DNA of 64,000 nucleotides from Cribrihabitans_A pelagius (GCF_048820915.1 NZ_JBMERR010000021.1:1-64000); one strand, 5' to 3'. Shown: positions 50,748 through 59,533, counted from the first letter of the stretch. Notes: generated by a model not told the origin, from the letters alone. Made by a program: numbers and translations.

Positions 50748-51089
50748 TCAGACCTGTTCGACCTTCACCGAGTCGCTGAGATGGAAGGCCACGTGATCCT
50801 TGATCGCCGCGGCTTCGCCCACCGGGTTCTCATAGCTCCAGGCGGCATCGGGCGTGATCGAGGATTTGTTCACGATGGAAAAATAGGTGGTGTCACCCTT
50901 CAGCGGGCAATGGCTGGTCTTCTTGCTGCGATCCAGAAAGGCCATCGCGATGTCGCCGCGCGGGAAGTAGATCACCGGCGCGTGTCCGTCCTCCGTCAGC
51001 TCCAGCGCATTCTTGGTCTCGCCCAGAACGGCGCCGCCGGAGCGGACCACCCAAGTGCCTTCGGATTTACGGATACGGATCGCGGTCAT
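50748..51089 (-). CDS. DUF427-family protein
   Basis: A 113-residue single-domain protein with the DUF427 features GTWVVRSGGAVLGETKNALE, PVIYFPRGDIAMAFLDRS, KTSHCPLKGDTTYFSI and AWSYENPVGEAAAIKDHVAF. The fold is a small beta barrel of unknown activity. It has a terminator behind it and is co-directional with pepP-like and cob genes but not clearly in an operon with them. Confidence 0.88.
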   Translation of the reverse strand: MTAIRIRKSEGTWVVRSGGAVLGETKNALELTEDGHAPVIYFPRGDIAMAFLDRSKKTSHCPLKGDTTYFSIVNKSSITPDAAWSYENPVGEAAAIKDHVAFHLSDSVKVEQV

Positions 51090-51152
51090 GTTTTATCTTC
51101 CCATCATGTTCGTTCGTTTCGGACAGTAGCCGGGCACTGTGACACCCAGGTC

Positions 51153-52943
51153 TCAGATCACGGCGGTTGCGGCATCAAGCCACGCTTTCGCCGGAGCGCT
51201 CACCCGAGGGGCGATCTTCGCCCGCACCTCCTGATGATACGCGTTGAGCCAGCTTTTCTCTTCGGAGCTGAGCATCGGCACCTCAATCAGCCGCCGGTCC
51301 ACCGGGGCGAATGTCAGCGTGCGCCAGCATAGCATGTCGCGCTCTGGGTCGCCGGTGTCAAGGGCGGGGGCCTCTTCCACCACCAGAAGGTTTTCGATCC
51401 GGATGCCAAAGGCGCCTTCGCGGTAGTAACCGGGCTCGTTCGACAGGATCATGCCCGGTTCCAGGGCGATGTGGCTGGTGCGGCTGAGACGCTGCGGGCC
51501 TTCATGCACGCTGAGATAGGCGCCCACGCCGTGGCCGAGCCCGTGGTTGAAGTCCTGCCCGGCCAGCCACAGGGGCATCCGGCCGATGGCTTCGATGTCG
51601 CGGCCCGCAAGCCCTTTTGGCCAGCGCAGGCGGGACATGGCGATCATCCCCTGCAGGACCCGGGTAAAGGCGGCGCGCTCGGCGTCGCCTGGTGTGCCGA
51701 TCGCGACGGTGCGGGTGATGTCGGTGGTGCCGTCGAAGTACTGGCCGCCGCTGTCCAGCACCAGCAGGTGGCCGTCTTCCAGCCTTGTGTCGGTCTCCGT
51801 GGTCACGCGGTAGTGCATGACGGCGCCGTTCTCGCCGGTGCCCGCGATGGTCTCGAAACTGATGTCGCGCAGGGCGGGGTCCTGGCGGCGCAAGGCTTCG
51901 AGCTTCTCTACCACCGCGATTTCGCTGAGGCTGCCCGCGGGCTGGGCATCGAGCCAGGCCAGAAGTTCCACCACTGCGGCTCCATCGCGCAGATGGGCAG
52001 CGGCGCTGCCCGCGATCTCGGCCGCATTCTTGCGTGCCTTTGGCAGGGCGCAGGGATCGCCCGAGGCGTCCAACCGGTCCCCCAGCGCATCGGCCACGAT
52101 CTGCGGCAGCGTTTGTGCATCCGCCGCAACCCGGCCGTTGAGGCCTGCCACCGCGGCCAGGAAGGCCTCCGGCGGCTCCAGCCGGACGGAGGCGGCGAAA
52201 TGGCCGTCCAGCCCCTCGAGCTTCGCTCCTGCCATGAACAGATCGACCCGGCCGTCGCAATGCAGGATGGCAAAGCCATGCGCCACCGGGTTGCGGGCGA
52301 TGTCGGCGCCTCGGATGTTCAATAGCCACATGATGCTGTCGGGCAGGGTGATGACGGCGGCGGCCTGGCCTGCCTCCTTCAGTCCCCGGGCCAGGCGCGC
52401 GCATTTGTCCTCCGCGGTTTCGCCTGCGTATTCAATCGGATGGGCAGAGACCGGCGCCATCGGCGGCGCGGGCTGGTCCGGCCAGACCCGGTCTGCAAGA
52501 TTGGCACATTGCACCAGGGTGATGCCGCTGCCTTTCAGGTCGCTGGTGAGGCTCTTGATCTGACCGGCCGAATGCAGCCAGGCATCATAGCCCACCTTGC
52601 CGCCTCCGGGGAGCTGTTGCTTCAGCCATTCCGCCAGCTGCACTTCGGGCCAGGGCACGGGGGTGAAGTCCTCTGCGACCTGCCGCTTGACCTGGGTGCG
52701 GTAGCGGCCATCGACAAAGACGCCCGCGCTTTTCTCCAGCACCGCGCAGAAGCCGGCCGAGCCGGTGAAGCCGGTGAGCCAGGCGAGGCGCTCGTCCCGC
52801 GGTGCCACGTATTCCCCCTGATGCGCGTCGGCACGCGGCACCAGGAAGCCGTCCAGCCCTTCGGCCGCGATCTCGGCCCTCAGGGCGGCCAACCGGGGCG
52901 GGCCCTGTTCCGGGCGGGCGGTCACGTCGAAATTCTGGAACAT
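51153..52943 (-). CDS. Aminopeptidase P family Xaa-Pro peptidase
   Basis: Releases N-terminal residues ahead of proline, in the cytoplasm. The 596-residue long form has two creatinase-like N-terminal domains, then the pita-bread metallopeptidase domain with metal ligands in LVLDSGGQYFDGTTDITRT (two Asp), GHGVGAYLSVHEGPQ (His), ILSNEPGYYREGAFGIRIEN (Glu, Glu). AGGAGAG precedes MFQNFDVTA. Confidence 0.93.
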   Translation of the reverse strand: MFQNFDVTARPEQGPPRLAALRAEIAAEGLDGFLVPRADAHQGEYVAPRDERLAWLTGFTGSAGFCAVLEKSAGVFVDGRYRTQVKRQVAEDFTPVPWPEVQLAEWLKQQLPGGGKVGYDAWLHSAGQIKSLTSDLKGSGITLVQCANLADRVWPDQPAPPMAPVSAHPIEYAGETAEDKCARLARGLKEAGQAAAVITLPDSIMWLLNIRGADIARNPVAHGFAILHCDGRVDLFMAGAKLEGLDGHFAASVRLEPPEAFLAAVAGLNGRVAADAQTLPQIVADALGDRLDASGDPCALPKARKNAAEIAGSAAAHLRDGAAVVELLAWLDAQPAGSLSEIAVVEKLEALRRQDPALRDISFETIAGTGENGAVMHYRVTTETDTRLEDGHLLVLDSGGQYFDGTTDITRTVAIGTPGDAERAAFTRVLQGMIAMSRLRWPKGLAGRDIEAIGRMPLWLAGQDFNHGLGHGVGAYLSVHEGPQRLSRTSHIALEPGMILSNEPGYYREGAFGIRIENLLVVEEAPALDTGDPERDMLCWRTLTFAPVDRRLIEVPMLSSEEKSWLNAYHQEVRAKIAPRVSAPAKAWLDAATAVI

Positions 52944-53283
52944 GGGCGTCTCTCCTGCTGGGACAGGCCGCCGCCAGCGCGCCGGCCCGGAAAGCGCTGC
53001 GCGCGGGCGCGGCAGGCTGCTGACCTGTTGTTCCAAACTCCCGGGCAGGAGGCAAGCCTGCTGCGGCAGAGGCCGCGCGGGCGGGCTGGCGGGGAGCGGT
53101 CATGCGGGCAGGCAAACAGGGCACCCCTGCGGGCGCGGCCTCCGGCGGGGGTATTTGCGGTCAGAAAGGGGCTGCGGCCGGGGGGATTGGCCGCGCGCGC
53201 CGCTTTGCAGGCAAAAGCCCCCGCCGGAGGCTGGGCGGGGGCTTTTGCTTTTGGGTGTTCGGTTCGCGGCCGGGCGCGGCGGC
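52944..53283. other. Gene-free stretch between pepP-type gene and cobT, with a dispersed 24-bp repeat
   Basis: No gene recognised. GGGGGTATTTGCGGTCAGAA (53147-53166) is one copy of the short dispersed motif described in the findings. The cobT terminator lies at the far end. Confidence 0.45.
53213..53246 (-). terminator. Rho-independent terminator of cobT
   Basis: GCCCCCGCC / GGCGGGGGC stem flanked by AAAA and TTTT, so usable from either strand. It begins about 40 bases after the cobT stop. Confidence 0.85.
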
Positions 53284-55161
53284 TCAGACTGCGCGTTCTA
53301 TCCCCATCACCCTTGCGCGGGCGCGGGGGTCGCTGTCGAAGAGCGCGGCGAGCTGTTCGGTCATCGCGCCCGCCAGCTGTTCCACATCGGTGATCGTCAC
53401 CGCGCGGTCATAGTAGCGGGTGACGTCATGGCCGATGCCGATCGCCAGAAGCTCCACCTGCTTGCGTTTTTCAACCATGGCGATCACATCGCGCAGGTGT
53501 TTTTCCAGGTAGTTCGCGGGGTTCACCGACAGCGTCGAATCGTCCACCGGCGCGCCGTCCGAGATCACCATCAGGATCTTGCGCGCCTCGCGCCGCGCCG
53601 CCATGCGGCGGTGGGCCCATTCCAGCGCCTCGCCGTCGATGTTTTCCTTCAGCAGGCCTTCCTTCATCATCAGGCCCAGGTTGGCGCGGGTGCGGCGCAT
53701 CGGGGCGTCGGCGCCCTTGTAGACGATGTGGCGCAGGTCGTTCAGGCGGCCGGGCTGCTGCGGCCGGCCCTCGTTCAGCCAGGCCTCCCGCGCGAGCCCG
53801 CCTTTCCAGGCACGGGTGGTGAAGCCGAGGATCTCCACCTTCACGTTGCAGCGCTCCAGCGTGCGGGCCAGCACGTCGGCGCAGATCGCCGCGATGGAAA
53901 TCGGGCGGCCGCGCATCGAGCCGGAGTTGTCGAGCAGCAGCGTCACCACCGTGTCGCGGAATTCGGTGTCTTTTTCGACCTTGAAGCTCAAGGGCGTGGT
54001 GGGGTTGGCGACCACGCGGGCGAGGCGGCCGGCATCCAGGATGCCTTCCTCGCGGTCGAACTCCCAGGAGCGGTTCTGCTGTGCCTGCAGGCGGCGCTGC
54101 AGCTTGTTGGCCAGACGCGAAACCGCGCCTTTCAGCGGCTCCAGCTGCTGGTCGAGATAGGCGCGCAGGCGCTCCAGCTCGGCCGGTTCCGCCAGGTCCT
54201 CGGCGGCGACTTCCTCGTCGTGGGTGTCGAAGAACACCTTGTAATCCGGGTCGGCCTCGGAGGCGGGCGGCGGCGCAGGCGGCTCCAGCGGCGCCTCGCC
54301 GTCGGGCATCTCGGTTTCTTCGGCGAGATCGTCCTCGGCCATGTCGTCCATCGAGACCTGGGCCTGGCTTTCGTCCTGCTGCTGCTCCTGGCTCTGCTCG
54401 GGGCTGGCGTCGGCCTGTTCATCCTCGGACTCGTCCTGGCCGGTGCTGTCGGGATCGTCCTGCTCCTCGGCGCTGTCGTCGGACTGATCGTCCTGGTCGT
54501 CGCTGAGCTCGTCCGGGTCGTCGCCGAGCTGATCGCCGTAGCCGAGGTCGGAGATCACCTGGCGGGCGAATCTGGCAAATTCGGCTTGATCGGCGATCTT
54601 GTCCTGAAGGTCTTCCAGCGTGCCGCCGGCCTGGGCTTCGATAAAGCCGCGCCACAGCTCCATGATGTTGGCAGCCCCTTCCGGCAGCGGGCGGCCGGTG
54701 GCGAGATGGCGGATCAGGTAGCCGGCCGAGGCCGCAAGCGGCGCTTCGGAGGAGGTCTTCATCTGGTCGTAGCCGCGCCGGATCGCCTCGTTGCGGATCT
54801 TCACGTCGATGTTCGAGGCCGTGCCCGGCATGTGGCGCGCGCCCATCGCCTCGCAGCGGGCGGTCTCCATCGCCTCGTAGAGGTCGCGGGCCATTTCGCC
54901 CTGCGGGACATACTTTGCGTGGGTGGCGTCATCGTGGAACTTGTGCCGCAGCGCCAGCGCATCGGCGGTGCCGCGGGCCAGCAGCACCTCCTCGCGGGTC
55001 ATTCGGCGGGAGACCTGCGGCAGCCGCATGGTATCGCCTGAGAGCCCCGAGGGGTCGACCGTGTAGCTGACCGAGAGTTCCGGGTCGTCGGCCATCACCT
55101 TGGTGGCTTCGGCGAGCGCCTTCTTGAACGGATCGGCGGGGTTGTCGTTCGGTTTTTTCAT
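53284..55161 (-). CDS. cobT: CobT, aerobic cobaltochelatase subunit
   Basis: With CobS and CobN it inserts cobalt into hydrogenobyrinic acid a,c-diamide in the aerobic B12 pathway. The 625 residues have an N-terminal helical domain, a highly acidic Asp/Glu/Gln-rich linker (about 210-310, for example SDDQDDQSDDSAEEQDDPDS) and a C-terminal von Willebrand A domain with the MIDAS motif LLLDNSGSMRG and VISDGAPVDD. The ATG overlaps the stop of the racemase gene. cobN is not in the window. Confidence 0.95.
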   Translation of the reverse strand: MKKPNDNPADPFKKALAEATKVMADDPELSVSYTVDPSGLSGDTMRLPQVSRRMTREEVLLARGTADALALRHKFHDDATHAKYVPQGEMARDLYEAMETARCEAMGARHMPGTASNIDVKIRNEAIRRGYDQMKTSSEAPLAASAGYLIRHLATGRPLPEGAANIMELWRGFIEAQAGGTLEDLQDKIADQAEFARFARQVISDLGYGDQLGDDPDELSDDQDDQSDDSAEEQDDPDSTGQDESEDEQADASPEQSQEQQQDESQAQVSMDDMAEDDLAEETEMPDGEAPLEPPAPPPASEADPDYKVFFDTHDEEVAAEDLAEPAELERLRAYLDQQLEPLKGAVSRLANKLQRRLQAQQNRSWEFDREEGILDAGRLARVVANPTTPLSFKVEKDTEFRDTVVTLLLDNSGSMRGRPISIAAICADVLARTLERCNVKVEILGFTTRAWKGGLAREAWLNEGRPQQPGRLNDLRHIVYKGADAPMRRTRANLGLMMKEGLLKENIDGEALEWAHRRMAARREARKILMVISDGAPVDDSTLSVNPANYLEKHLRDVIAMVEKRKQVELLAIGIGHDVTRYYDRAVTITDVEQLAGAMTEQLAALFDSDPRARARVMGIERAV

Positions 55162-55859
55162 TGCTTCATCGCCGCTTCATCAAGGCTGAGGCGCCCGGTG
55201 GCGAGATCGGCGAGCACCGATACATGCACATCCAGCGCGTCAATTACGGTATAGCCCGGGGCCTGGTTGTCAAAGGCCAGGTTCAGGTCGGTTCCGGCCA
55301 GCACGATGGCCTCGGCGCCCAGATCCTGCACCATGCGGCGCCCGGCATCGAGGAAGAGCGCGCGCTGCTCCGGTGTGCAGTGCCCGGCCACGGCCACCTC
55401 CTGATAGGCCTGGCCCAGGGTCTCGATTTCGTCATCCAGCGCCACGGCCTCCGTCTGCGCCAGCTGGCCGTAGAGCCGGGTACGCATCACCACGCGGGTG
55501 CCGAGCAGGCCGATGCGCCTTACCCCTTGGGCGGCGAAATGCGCATCGAGCGGGTCGGCGCCGGAGATCACGGGCAGCGGCGACAGCGCATTCATCTCTT
55601 CCACGCAGTAGTGCGCCCCCAGCGAGGTGAGTGCCACGCAGTCGCAGCCCGCCCCCTTCAGCCGGTCGATCTGGCGCGCGAAGATGTCCGCCTGCGGCGC
55701 GCGCGCGTCTGCCAGGTTGTTGCGGATCAGGGTCTGGATGTCGCCGTGGCTGATGGTGAGATCCAGAGTGCCGCCGCGCCGCTCCACCGCCGCCGTCAGG
55801 CGCTGGTAGTAGGCGATAGTGGCCGCAACCCCGATCCCGCCGATCAAGCCGATGTGCAT
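55158..55859 (-). CDS. Aspartate/glutamate racemase family protein
   Basis: A 233-residue cofactor-independent racemase-like protein: MHIGLIGGIGVAATIAYYQR, DIFARQIDRLKGAGCDCVAL (first catalytic-Cys region), and a second-half loop where AEAIVLAGTDLNLAFD holds Thr at the position often occupied by the second Cys (as in ALACTEL). With only one obvious Cys it may be an EcL-DER-like or maleate-isomerase-type relative or may have lost two-base racemisation. It lies between cobS and cobT and overlaps cobT by four bases. Confidence 0.8.
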   Translation of the reverse strand: MHIGLIGGIGVAATIAYYQRLTAAVERRGGTLDLTISHGDIQTLIRNNLADARAPQADIFARQIDRLKGAGCDCVALTSLGAHYCVEEMNALSPLPVISGADPLDAHFAAQGVRRIGLLGTRVVMRTRLYGQLAQTEAVALDDEIETLGQAYQEVAVAGHCTPEQRALFLDAGRRMVQDLGAEAIVLAGTDLNLAFDNQAPGYTVIDALDVHVSVLADLATGRLSLDEAAMKQ

Positions 55860-55876
55860 CCGCCCGGTCCCGCCGC

Positions 55877-56863
55877 TCAGCCCAGGCTCACGCTGGCGGC
55901 GCTCTCCGGCAGCTCCTCGTCGAAGCAGCGCTGGTAGAACTCGGCCACGGTCTGGCGCTCCAGCTCGTCGCATTTGTTGAGGAACGACAGGCGGAAGGCA
56001 TAGCCGACGTCGCGGAAGATCTCGGCGTTCTGGGCCCAGTTGATCACTGTCCGGGGGCTCATCACGGTGGACAGGTCGCCGTTCATGAAGGCGGTGCGGG
56101 TCAGATCCGCAACCGAGACCATCTGGCTGATCGTCTTGCGGCCCTTCTCGGTGTTGTAATGCGGCGCCTTCGACAGGACGATGGCGCTTTCGGCATCATG
56201 GCTCAGGTAGTTCAGGGTTGAGACCAGCGACCAGCGGTCCATCTGCGCCTGGTTGATCTGCTGGGTGCCGTGATAGAGCCCGGTGGTATCGCCGAGGCCC
56301 ACGGTGTTGGCGGTCGCAAACAGGCGGAAGTAAGGGTTCGGGGTGATGATCTCGTTCTGATCCAAGAGGGTCAGCTTGCCGTCATGCTCCAGCACCCGCT
56401 GGATCACGAACATCACGTCGGCGCGGCCCGCGTCGTATTCGTCGAACACGATGGCGACCGGGTTGCGCAGCGCCCAGGGCAGGATGCCCTCGTGGAATTC
56501 GGTCACCTGCTTGCCGTCGCGCAGCTTGATCGCGTCCTTGCCGATGAGGTCGATGCGGGAGATGTGGCTGTCGAGGTTCACCCGCACCGCAGGCCAGTTC
56601 AGACGGGCCGCGACCTGCTCGATATGGGTCGACTTGCCGGTGCCGTGGTAGCCTTGGATCATCACGCGGCGGTTGTGGCCGAACCCTGCGAGAATCGCCA
56701 GGGTGGTCTCGGGGTCGAATTTATAGGTCGGGTCCAGCGCCGGGACCCGCTCGGTGCCCTCGGCGAAGCCCTTGATCGTCATGTCGGTTTCGATACCGAA
56801 GACATCGCGGACCGAAATGGTTTCGGTCGGTTTCGCATTCATATCCACAAAGCCATCGGTCAT
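55877..56863 (-). CDS. cobS: CobS, aerobic cobaltochelatase AAA+ subunit
   Basis: AAA+ ATPase that forms a chaperone-like ring with CobT. The 328 residues contain Walker A QGYHGTGKSTHIEQ, Walker B AIVFDEYDAGRADV, sensor I LFATANTVGLGDTTG and the Arg-finger region NQAQMDRWS. It is first of a cobS-racemase-cobT operon; the intergenic spacing to the racemase is 17 bases. Confidence 0.96.
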   Translation of the reverse strand: MTDGFVDMNAKPTETISVRDVFGIETDMTIKGFAEGTERVPALDPTYKFDPETTLAILAGFGHNRRVMIQGYHGTGKSTHIEQVAARLNWPAVRVNLDSHISRIDLIGKDAIKLRDGKQVTEFHEGILPWALRNPVAIVFDEYDAGRADVMFVIQRVLEHDGKLTLLDQNEIITPNPYFRLFATANTVGLGDTTGLYHGTQQINQAQMDRWSLVSTLNYLSHDAESAIVLSKAPHYNTEKGRKTISQMVSVADLTRTAFMNGDLSTVMSPRTVINWAQNAEIFRDVGYAFRLSFLNKCDELERQTVAEFYQRCFDEELPESAASVSLG

Positions 56864-57025
56864 CGCCGTCGATCCTTATCCTTCTGCCCTGCGTCCAGGG
56901 GCCAAATCTGCTGGATTGGTGCCTGATCTGGGGCGCAAGGGCAAGGGGAACCGTGCCATGGGTCCTGCTGACGCGGCGATTGGCGTATCCTGAACCGGCA
57001 GCGGGCGAAGGCGCGATGGTGCGGG

Positions 57026-57086
57026 ACGGCAAAGCGGGGCGCCCCGGATTGCGCCGGGGCGCCCCTCACACCGGGCGGCAGTTGGA
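57026..57086. repeat. 61-bp direct repeat D1 (hairpin-forming)
   Basis: It matches 57494-57554 at 55 of 61 positions and contains the palindrome GGGGCGCCCCGG ... CCGGGGCGCCCC. D1 has no gene next to it that it could terminate. Confidence 0.85.
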
Positions 57087-57139
57087 TTTTGGGAATGCCG
57101 CCCGATGTGTGCGGCAGCAGCGGTCTCCGCTGCTACACC

Positions 57140-57487
57140 TCAAAATTAGCGGAAAACCCGAAGGAGCGCGCGGGCGCGAAGGTATGTCCGGGGGCTCTTG
57201 CGGCGCGCAGATTTTGCCGAATGTGACCAAACGGATAGCCCGCAGCGACTTTGGTTCGTGCTGCGGTCTGCTTTGGAGCTGCGGGGCGGGCCCGGACGCC
57301 TGCCAAAGCGGGGAAGCAGCGCTTCGGCGGCGCGCGCGGAAGGCGATCTGAACGGGCGTGGCTGGCGGTTTATCCTGGCCAAACCCGTGCGCCTTCTCGG
57401 CGGTGTGTCCAGCCTCAGTCTAATCGCCGCCGCGTGGAAGCGTGGCGGCGATGCGCGGCAGCCCGCGGCCTTGCTCCGCGCCGGGGG
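57140..57487 (+). repeat. Dispersed mosaic repeat, copy A (longest)
   Basis: About 350 gene-free bases that match copy B (58060-58299) over the first ~200 and last ~30, and the reverse complement of copy C (61590-61800) over the later part. Shared blocks include GATAGCCC, CGGCGCGCG, GGCTGGCGGTTTATCCTGGC-like segments and CCTTG-CCGCGCCGG at the end. Not recognised as any known element. Confidence 0.7.
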
Positions 57488-57493
57488 AGCAGA

Positions 57494-57554
57494 ACGGCAA
57501 AGCGGGGCGCCCCGGCCTGCACCGGGACGCCCCTCACACCGGGTGGCAGATGGA
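57494..57554 (-). repeat. 61-bp direct repeat D2, probable terminator of the BLUF-like gene
   Basis: The second copy of D1. On the minus strand it forms a GGGGCGTCCCGG / CCGGGGCGCCCC-type hairpin directly after the BLUF-like gene stop, with GCTTTGCC behind it. Confidence 0.75.
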
Positions 57555-57559
57555 AGCGA

Positions 57560-57967
57560 TCAGGCTGCGGTCCGGGCGTGGGTGGCGACAAAGGCCTCGG
57601 CCGCCTCTGCCTGCTGCGTGTTGCTGCGGGCTTCTTCCAGGGCGGCAAAGCTCGTGCGGACGGCTGGGGCCAGGTATGCCGGGTTGGCGTAGACCATGTT
57701 CAGCCTGTCAAAGGCGCGCGTCTTGGCGGGGCGGCTGGAGATCACCCGGACCGAAGCAAAGCGGCCGGCGGCGTGCAACTGGTCCAGCATCTGGTTCAGC
57801 ACGTCCTGCGGGCCTTCCAGCACCTGGTAGTAGGTGGCCCCGCCACCGGTCATCATGCCGGTCACGCCGCCGGCCTGGGCCCGGGGGCGGGCAGCGGCGA
57901 TGAATTTGCCGATCTCCAGCGGGCGCAGGGGGGAGGCGGGCTGGATGGCGATAACGAAACGGTGCAT
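57560..57967 (-). CDS. BLUF-domain-like protein
   Basis: A 135-residue protein with the BLUF fold pattern: IGKFIAAARPRAQAGGVTGM, ATYYQVLEGPQDVLNQMLDQ, RFASVRVISSRPAKTRAFDR, then a helical tail. BLUF domains bind FAD and sense blue light through a Tyr and a Gln. The Gln is present (YYQVLEGP), but the N-terminal strand reads FVIAIQPAS and lacks the usual Tyr, so classical photochemistry is doubtful. AGGAG lies seven bases before the ATG. Neighbouring gaps are full of dispersed repeats. Confidence 0.6.
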   Translation of the reverse strand: MHRFVIAIQPASPLRPLEIGKFIAAARPRAQAGGVTGMMTGGGATYYQVLEGPQDVLNQMLDQLHAAGRFASVRVISSRPAKTRAFDRLNMVYANPAYLAPAVRTSFAALEEARSNTQQAEAAEAFVATHARTAA

Positions 57968-58059
57968 GTGAACTCTCCTGACTGGTCTGATGCCCGGGGG
58001 CGGGCGCTGGCAGCGGACCCGGGCGGCGGACCCTTTTGCTGTCCGTCTTCGGGATAAGT

Positions 58060-58299
58060 TCAAATTAAGGGAAAATCCGGAACGATGCGCGGTCGCGGAA
58101 GTATGGGCGGGGCCTTGTGCGGCGCGCGGATGCCGCAGGCCGTGACCGGAAGGATAGCCCGGCACGCCTTGGGTTTGCGCGGCGGGCGGCTTTGGTGCCG
58201 GCGCGCGGGCTTGGATGCCTGCCAGAGACGAGAAGCTGCGCTTCGACGGTGCGCGCCGGCCATGCGCGGCGGCCGTGCGGCCTTGTCCCGCGCCGGGGA
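58060..58299 (+). repeat. Dispersed mosaic repeat, copy B
   Basis: Starts with CAAATTAAGGGAAAATCCGG (copy A: CAAAATTAGCGGAAAACCCG) and follows copy A for about 200 bases, then skips A's central ~110 bases and ends with CCTTGTCCCGCGCCGG. It lies upstream of the BLUF-like gene. About 200 more gene-free bases follow before the next terminator. Confidence 0.7.
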
Positions 58300-58435
58300 G
58301 ATTGGGGCGCCGGAGCGTGCGCGGTATTTGCTGCGCCTGTGCCAGAAACACGCCGGTGAGCCGGTTGTCTGCGAAGGAAAGTCTGCCAGCGCGATTAACT
58401 GCGGCCCCCCATTTACCGATCTCCAGGAACGCAAA

Positions 58436-58457
58436 GGGGGCGGCCAACGCCGCCCCC
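58436..58457 (-). terminator. Hairpin after the J-domain gene
   Basis: A perfect GGGGGCGGC / GCCGCCCCC stem with a short loop, about 45 bases after the J-domain gene stop. The tail CTTTGCG is weak, but T7 precedes the stem on the minus strand. Confidence 0.5.
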
Positions 58458-58501
58458 ACAAAAAAATCCGTGTTCCGACTTCGGCCCCTGCCCGCAGGGC
58501 C

Positions 58502-59125
58502 TTATTTGAAGCTGCGGCTGTCCTTCAGCTGGTCCCAGGCCCACATGACCTCCTGCAGCTGTTCTTCCTGGCTGCGGTCGCCGCCGTTCATGTCCGGGTG
58601 CAGCACCTTGATCAGCTTCTTGTAGGCCTTGCGGATGTCGGCCTTGGACCAGTCGTCCTTGGCTTCCAGAATCTCGACCGCGCGGCGTTCGGTCGGCGGC
58701 AGGCGGCGGCCGGTGGCGGCAGAGCGGCCGGGGTTGCGGGTGGCATTGGCGCCCAGTACCTGATGCGGGTCCTCGATGCCGAGCCGGGCCCAGGCGCGCG
58801 CTTCCGGGTCGCCCAGCGGGCGGGTGGTGCGCTCCCACACCTTGTCCTTGGACTGCTGCGCGTTCAGCTCCGCCTCGGTGGTGCCTTCGAAGAAATTCCA
58901 CGAGTTGTTGTACTCGCGCACGTGCTCCTGGCAGAACCAGTAGAAGTCGTCCAGCACGTCCGGCGCCTTGGGGGCGCGGAACTTGCCGGGCTCGTTGCAG
59001 CCGTCCTTGTCGCAGACGCGGACGGAGGTCTCGGACGCGCCGGTGGCGGCCCGCCGCCCGCGCGGATTCTTCTTCTTCGCGGATCGGATGGACATATCGA
59101 AACCGAAGGGATCGGATTTGCTCAT
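58502..59125 (-). CDS. J-domain (DnaJ-like) protein
   Basis: A 207-residue protein with a C-terminal J domain (about 150-207): WSKADIRKAYKKLIKVLHPD, with the essential HPD motif, then MNGGDRSQEEQLQEVMWAWD. The N-terminal half is not a DnaJ zinc finger; it carries a CDKDGC pair and a LDDFYWFCQEHVREYNNSWN segment shared by alphaproteobacterial J proteins. It would stimulate DnaK ATPase for an unknown client. The start at MSKSDPFGFD is chosen over one three codons upstream. Confidence 0.88.
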   Translation of the reverse strand: MSKSDPFGFDMSIRSAKKKNPRGRRAATGASETSVRVCDKDGCNEPGKFRAPKAPDVLDDFYWFCQEHVREYNNSWNFFEGTTEAELNAQQSKDKVWERTTRPLGDPEARAWARLGIEDPHQVLGANATRNPGRSAATGRRLPPTERRAVEILEAKDDWSKADIRKAYKKLIKVLHPDMNGGDRSQEEQLQEVMWAWDQLKDSRSFK

Positions 59126-59232
59126 GGGGCGCACCTTCTAGACGCATCTATTCGACTCGGAGGCAGCAGTTTAGTCTAAGGGGCGGGAGATAGAAGGGGG
59201 GCGCCGGCACTTTTTATGAGGATGAGCGGAAA

Positions 59233-59487
59233 ATGAACGTAAGCAGCGAAATCGAGGCGCGGCTGCAAATGGCCTTTGCGCCGGCCGAGCTGGAGGTGGA
59301 AAACGAAAGCCACAAACATGCAGGTCATGCCGGCGACGATGGCTCCGGGGAGAGCCATTTCCGGGTGCGCATCCGCGCCGCTGCCTTCGAGGGCATGAGC
59401 CGGGTGAAGCGGCACCGGGCGGTGCACAAGGCGCTGGGCGATATCGTCCCGCGCATCCACGCGCTCGCGCTCGACATCGGCGCCTGA
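59233..59487 (+). CDS. bolA: BolA-family protein
   Basis: An 84-residue BolA fold: EIEARLQMAFAPAELEVENE, SHKHAGHAGDDGSGESHFRV, with the two His that bind a [2Fe-2S] cluster with glutaredoxin, and the second half FEGMSRVKRHRAVHKALGDI. BolA proteins partner monothiol glutaredoxins in iron-sulfur metabolism. It is divergent from the J-domain gene, with a 107-bp shared upstream region, an arrangement common in this group. Confidence 0.93.
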   Translation: MNVSSEIEARLQMAFAPAELEVENESHKHAGHAGDDGSGESHFRVRIRAAAFEGMSRVKRHRAVHKALGDIVPRIHALALDIGA

Positions 59488-59533
59488 GGAGCGGGAGGGC
59501 TGAAGGGGCACGCGCCGGGAACGGCCGGGCCGC

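Noticed and set aside
58060..58461. 133-residue minus-strand protein over mosaic copy B
   Set aside because: No start signal or family; the sequence is better explained as a repeat shared with other intergenic gaps.
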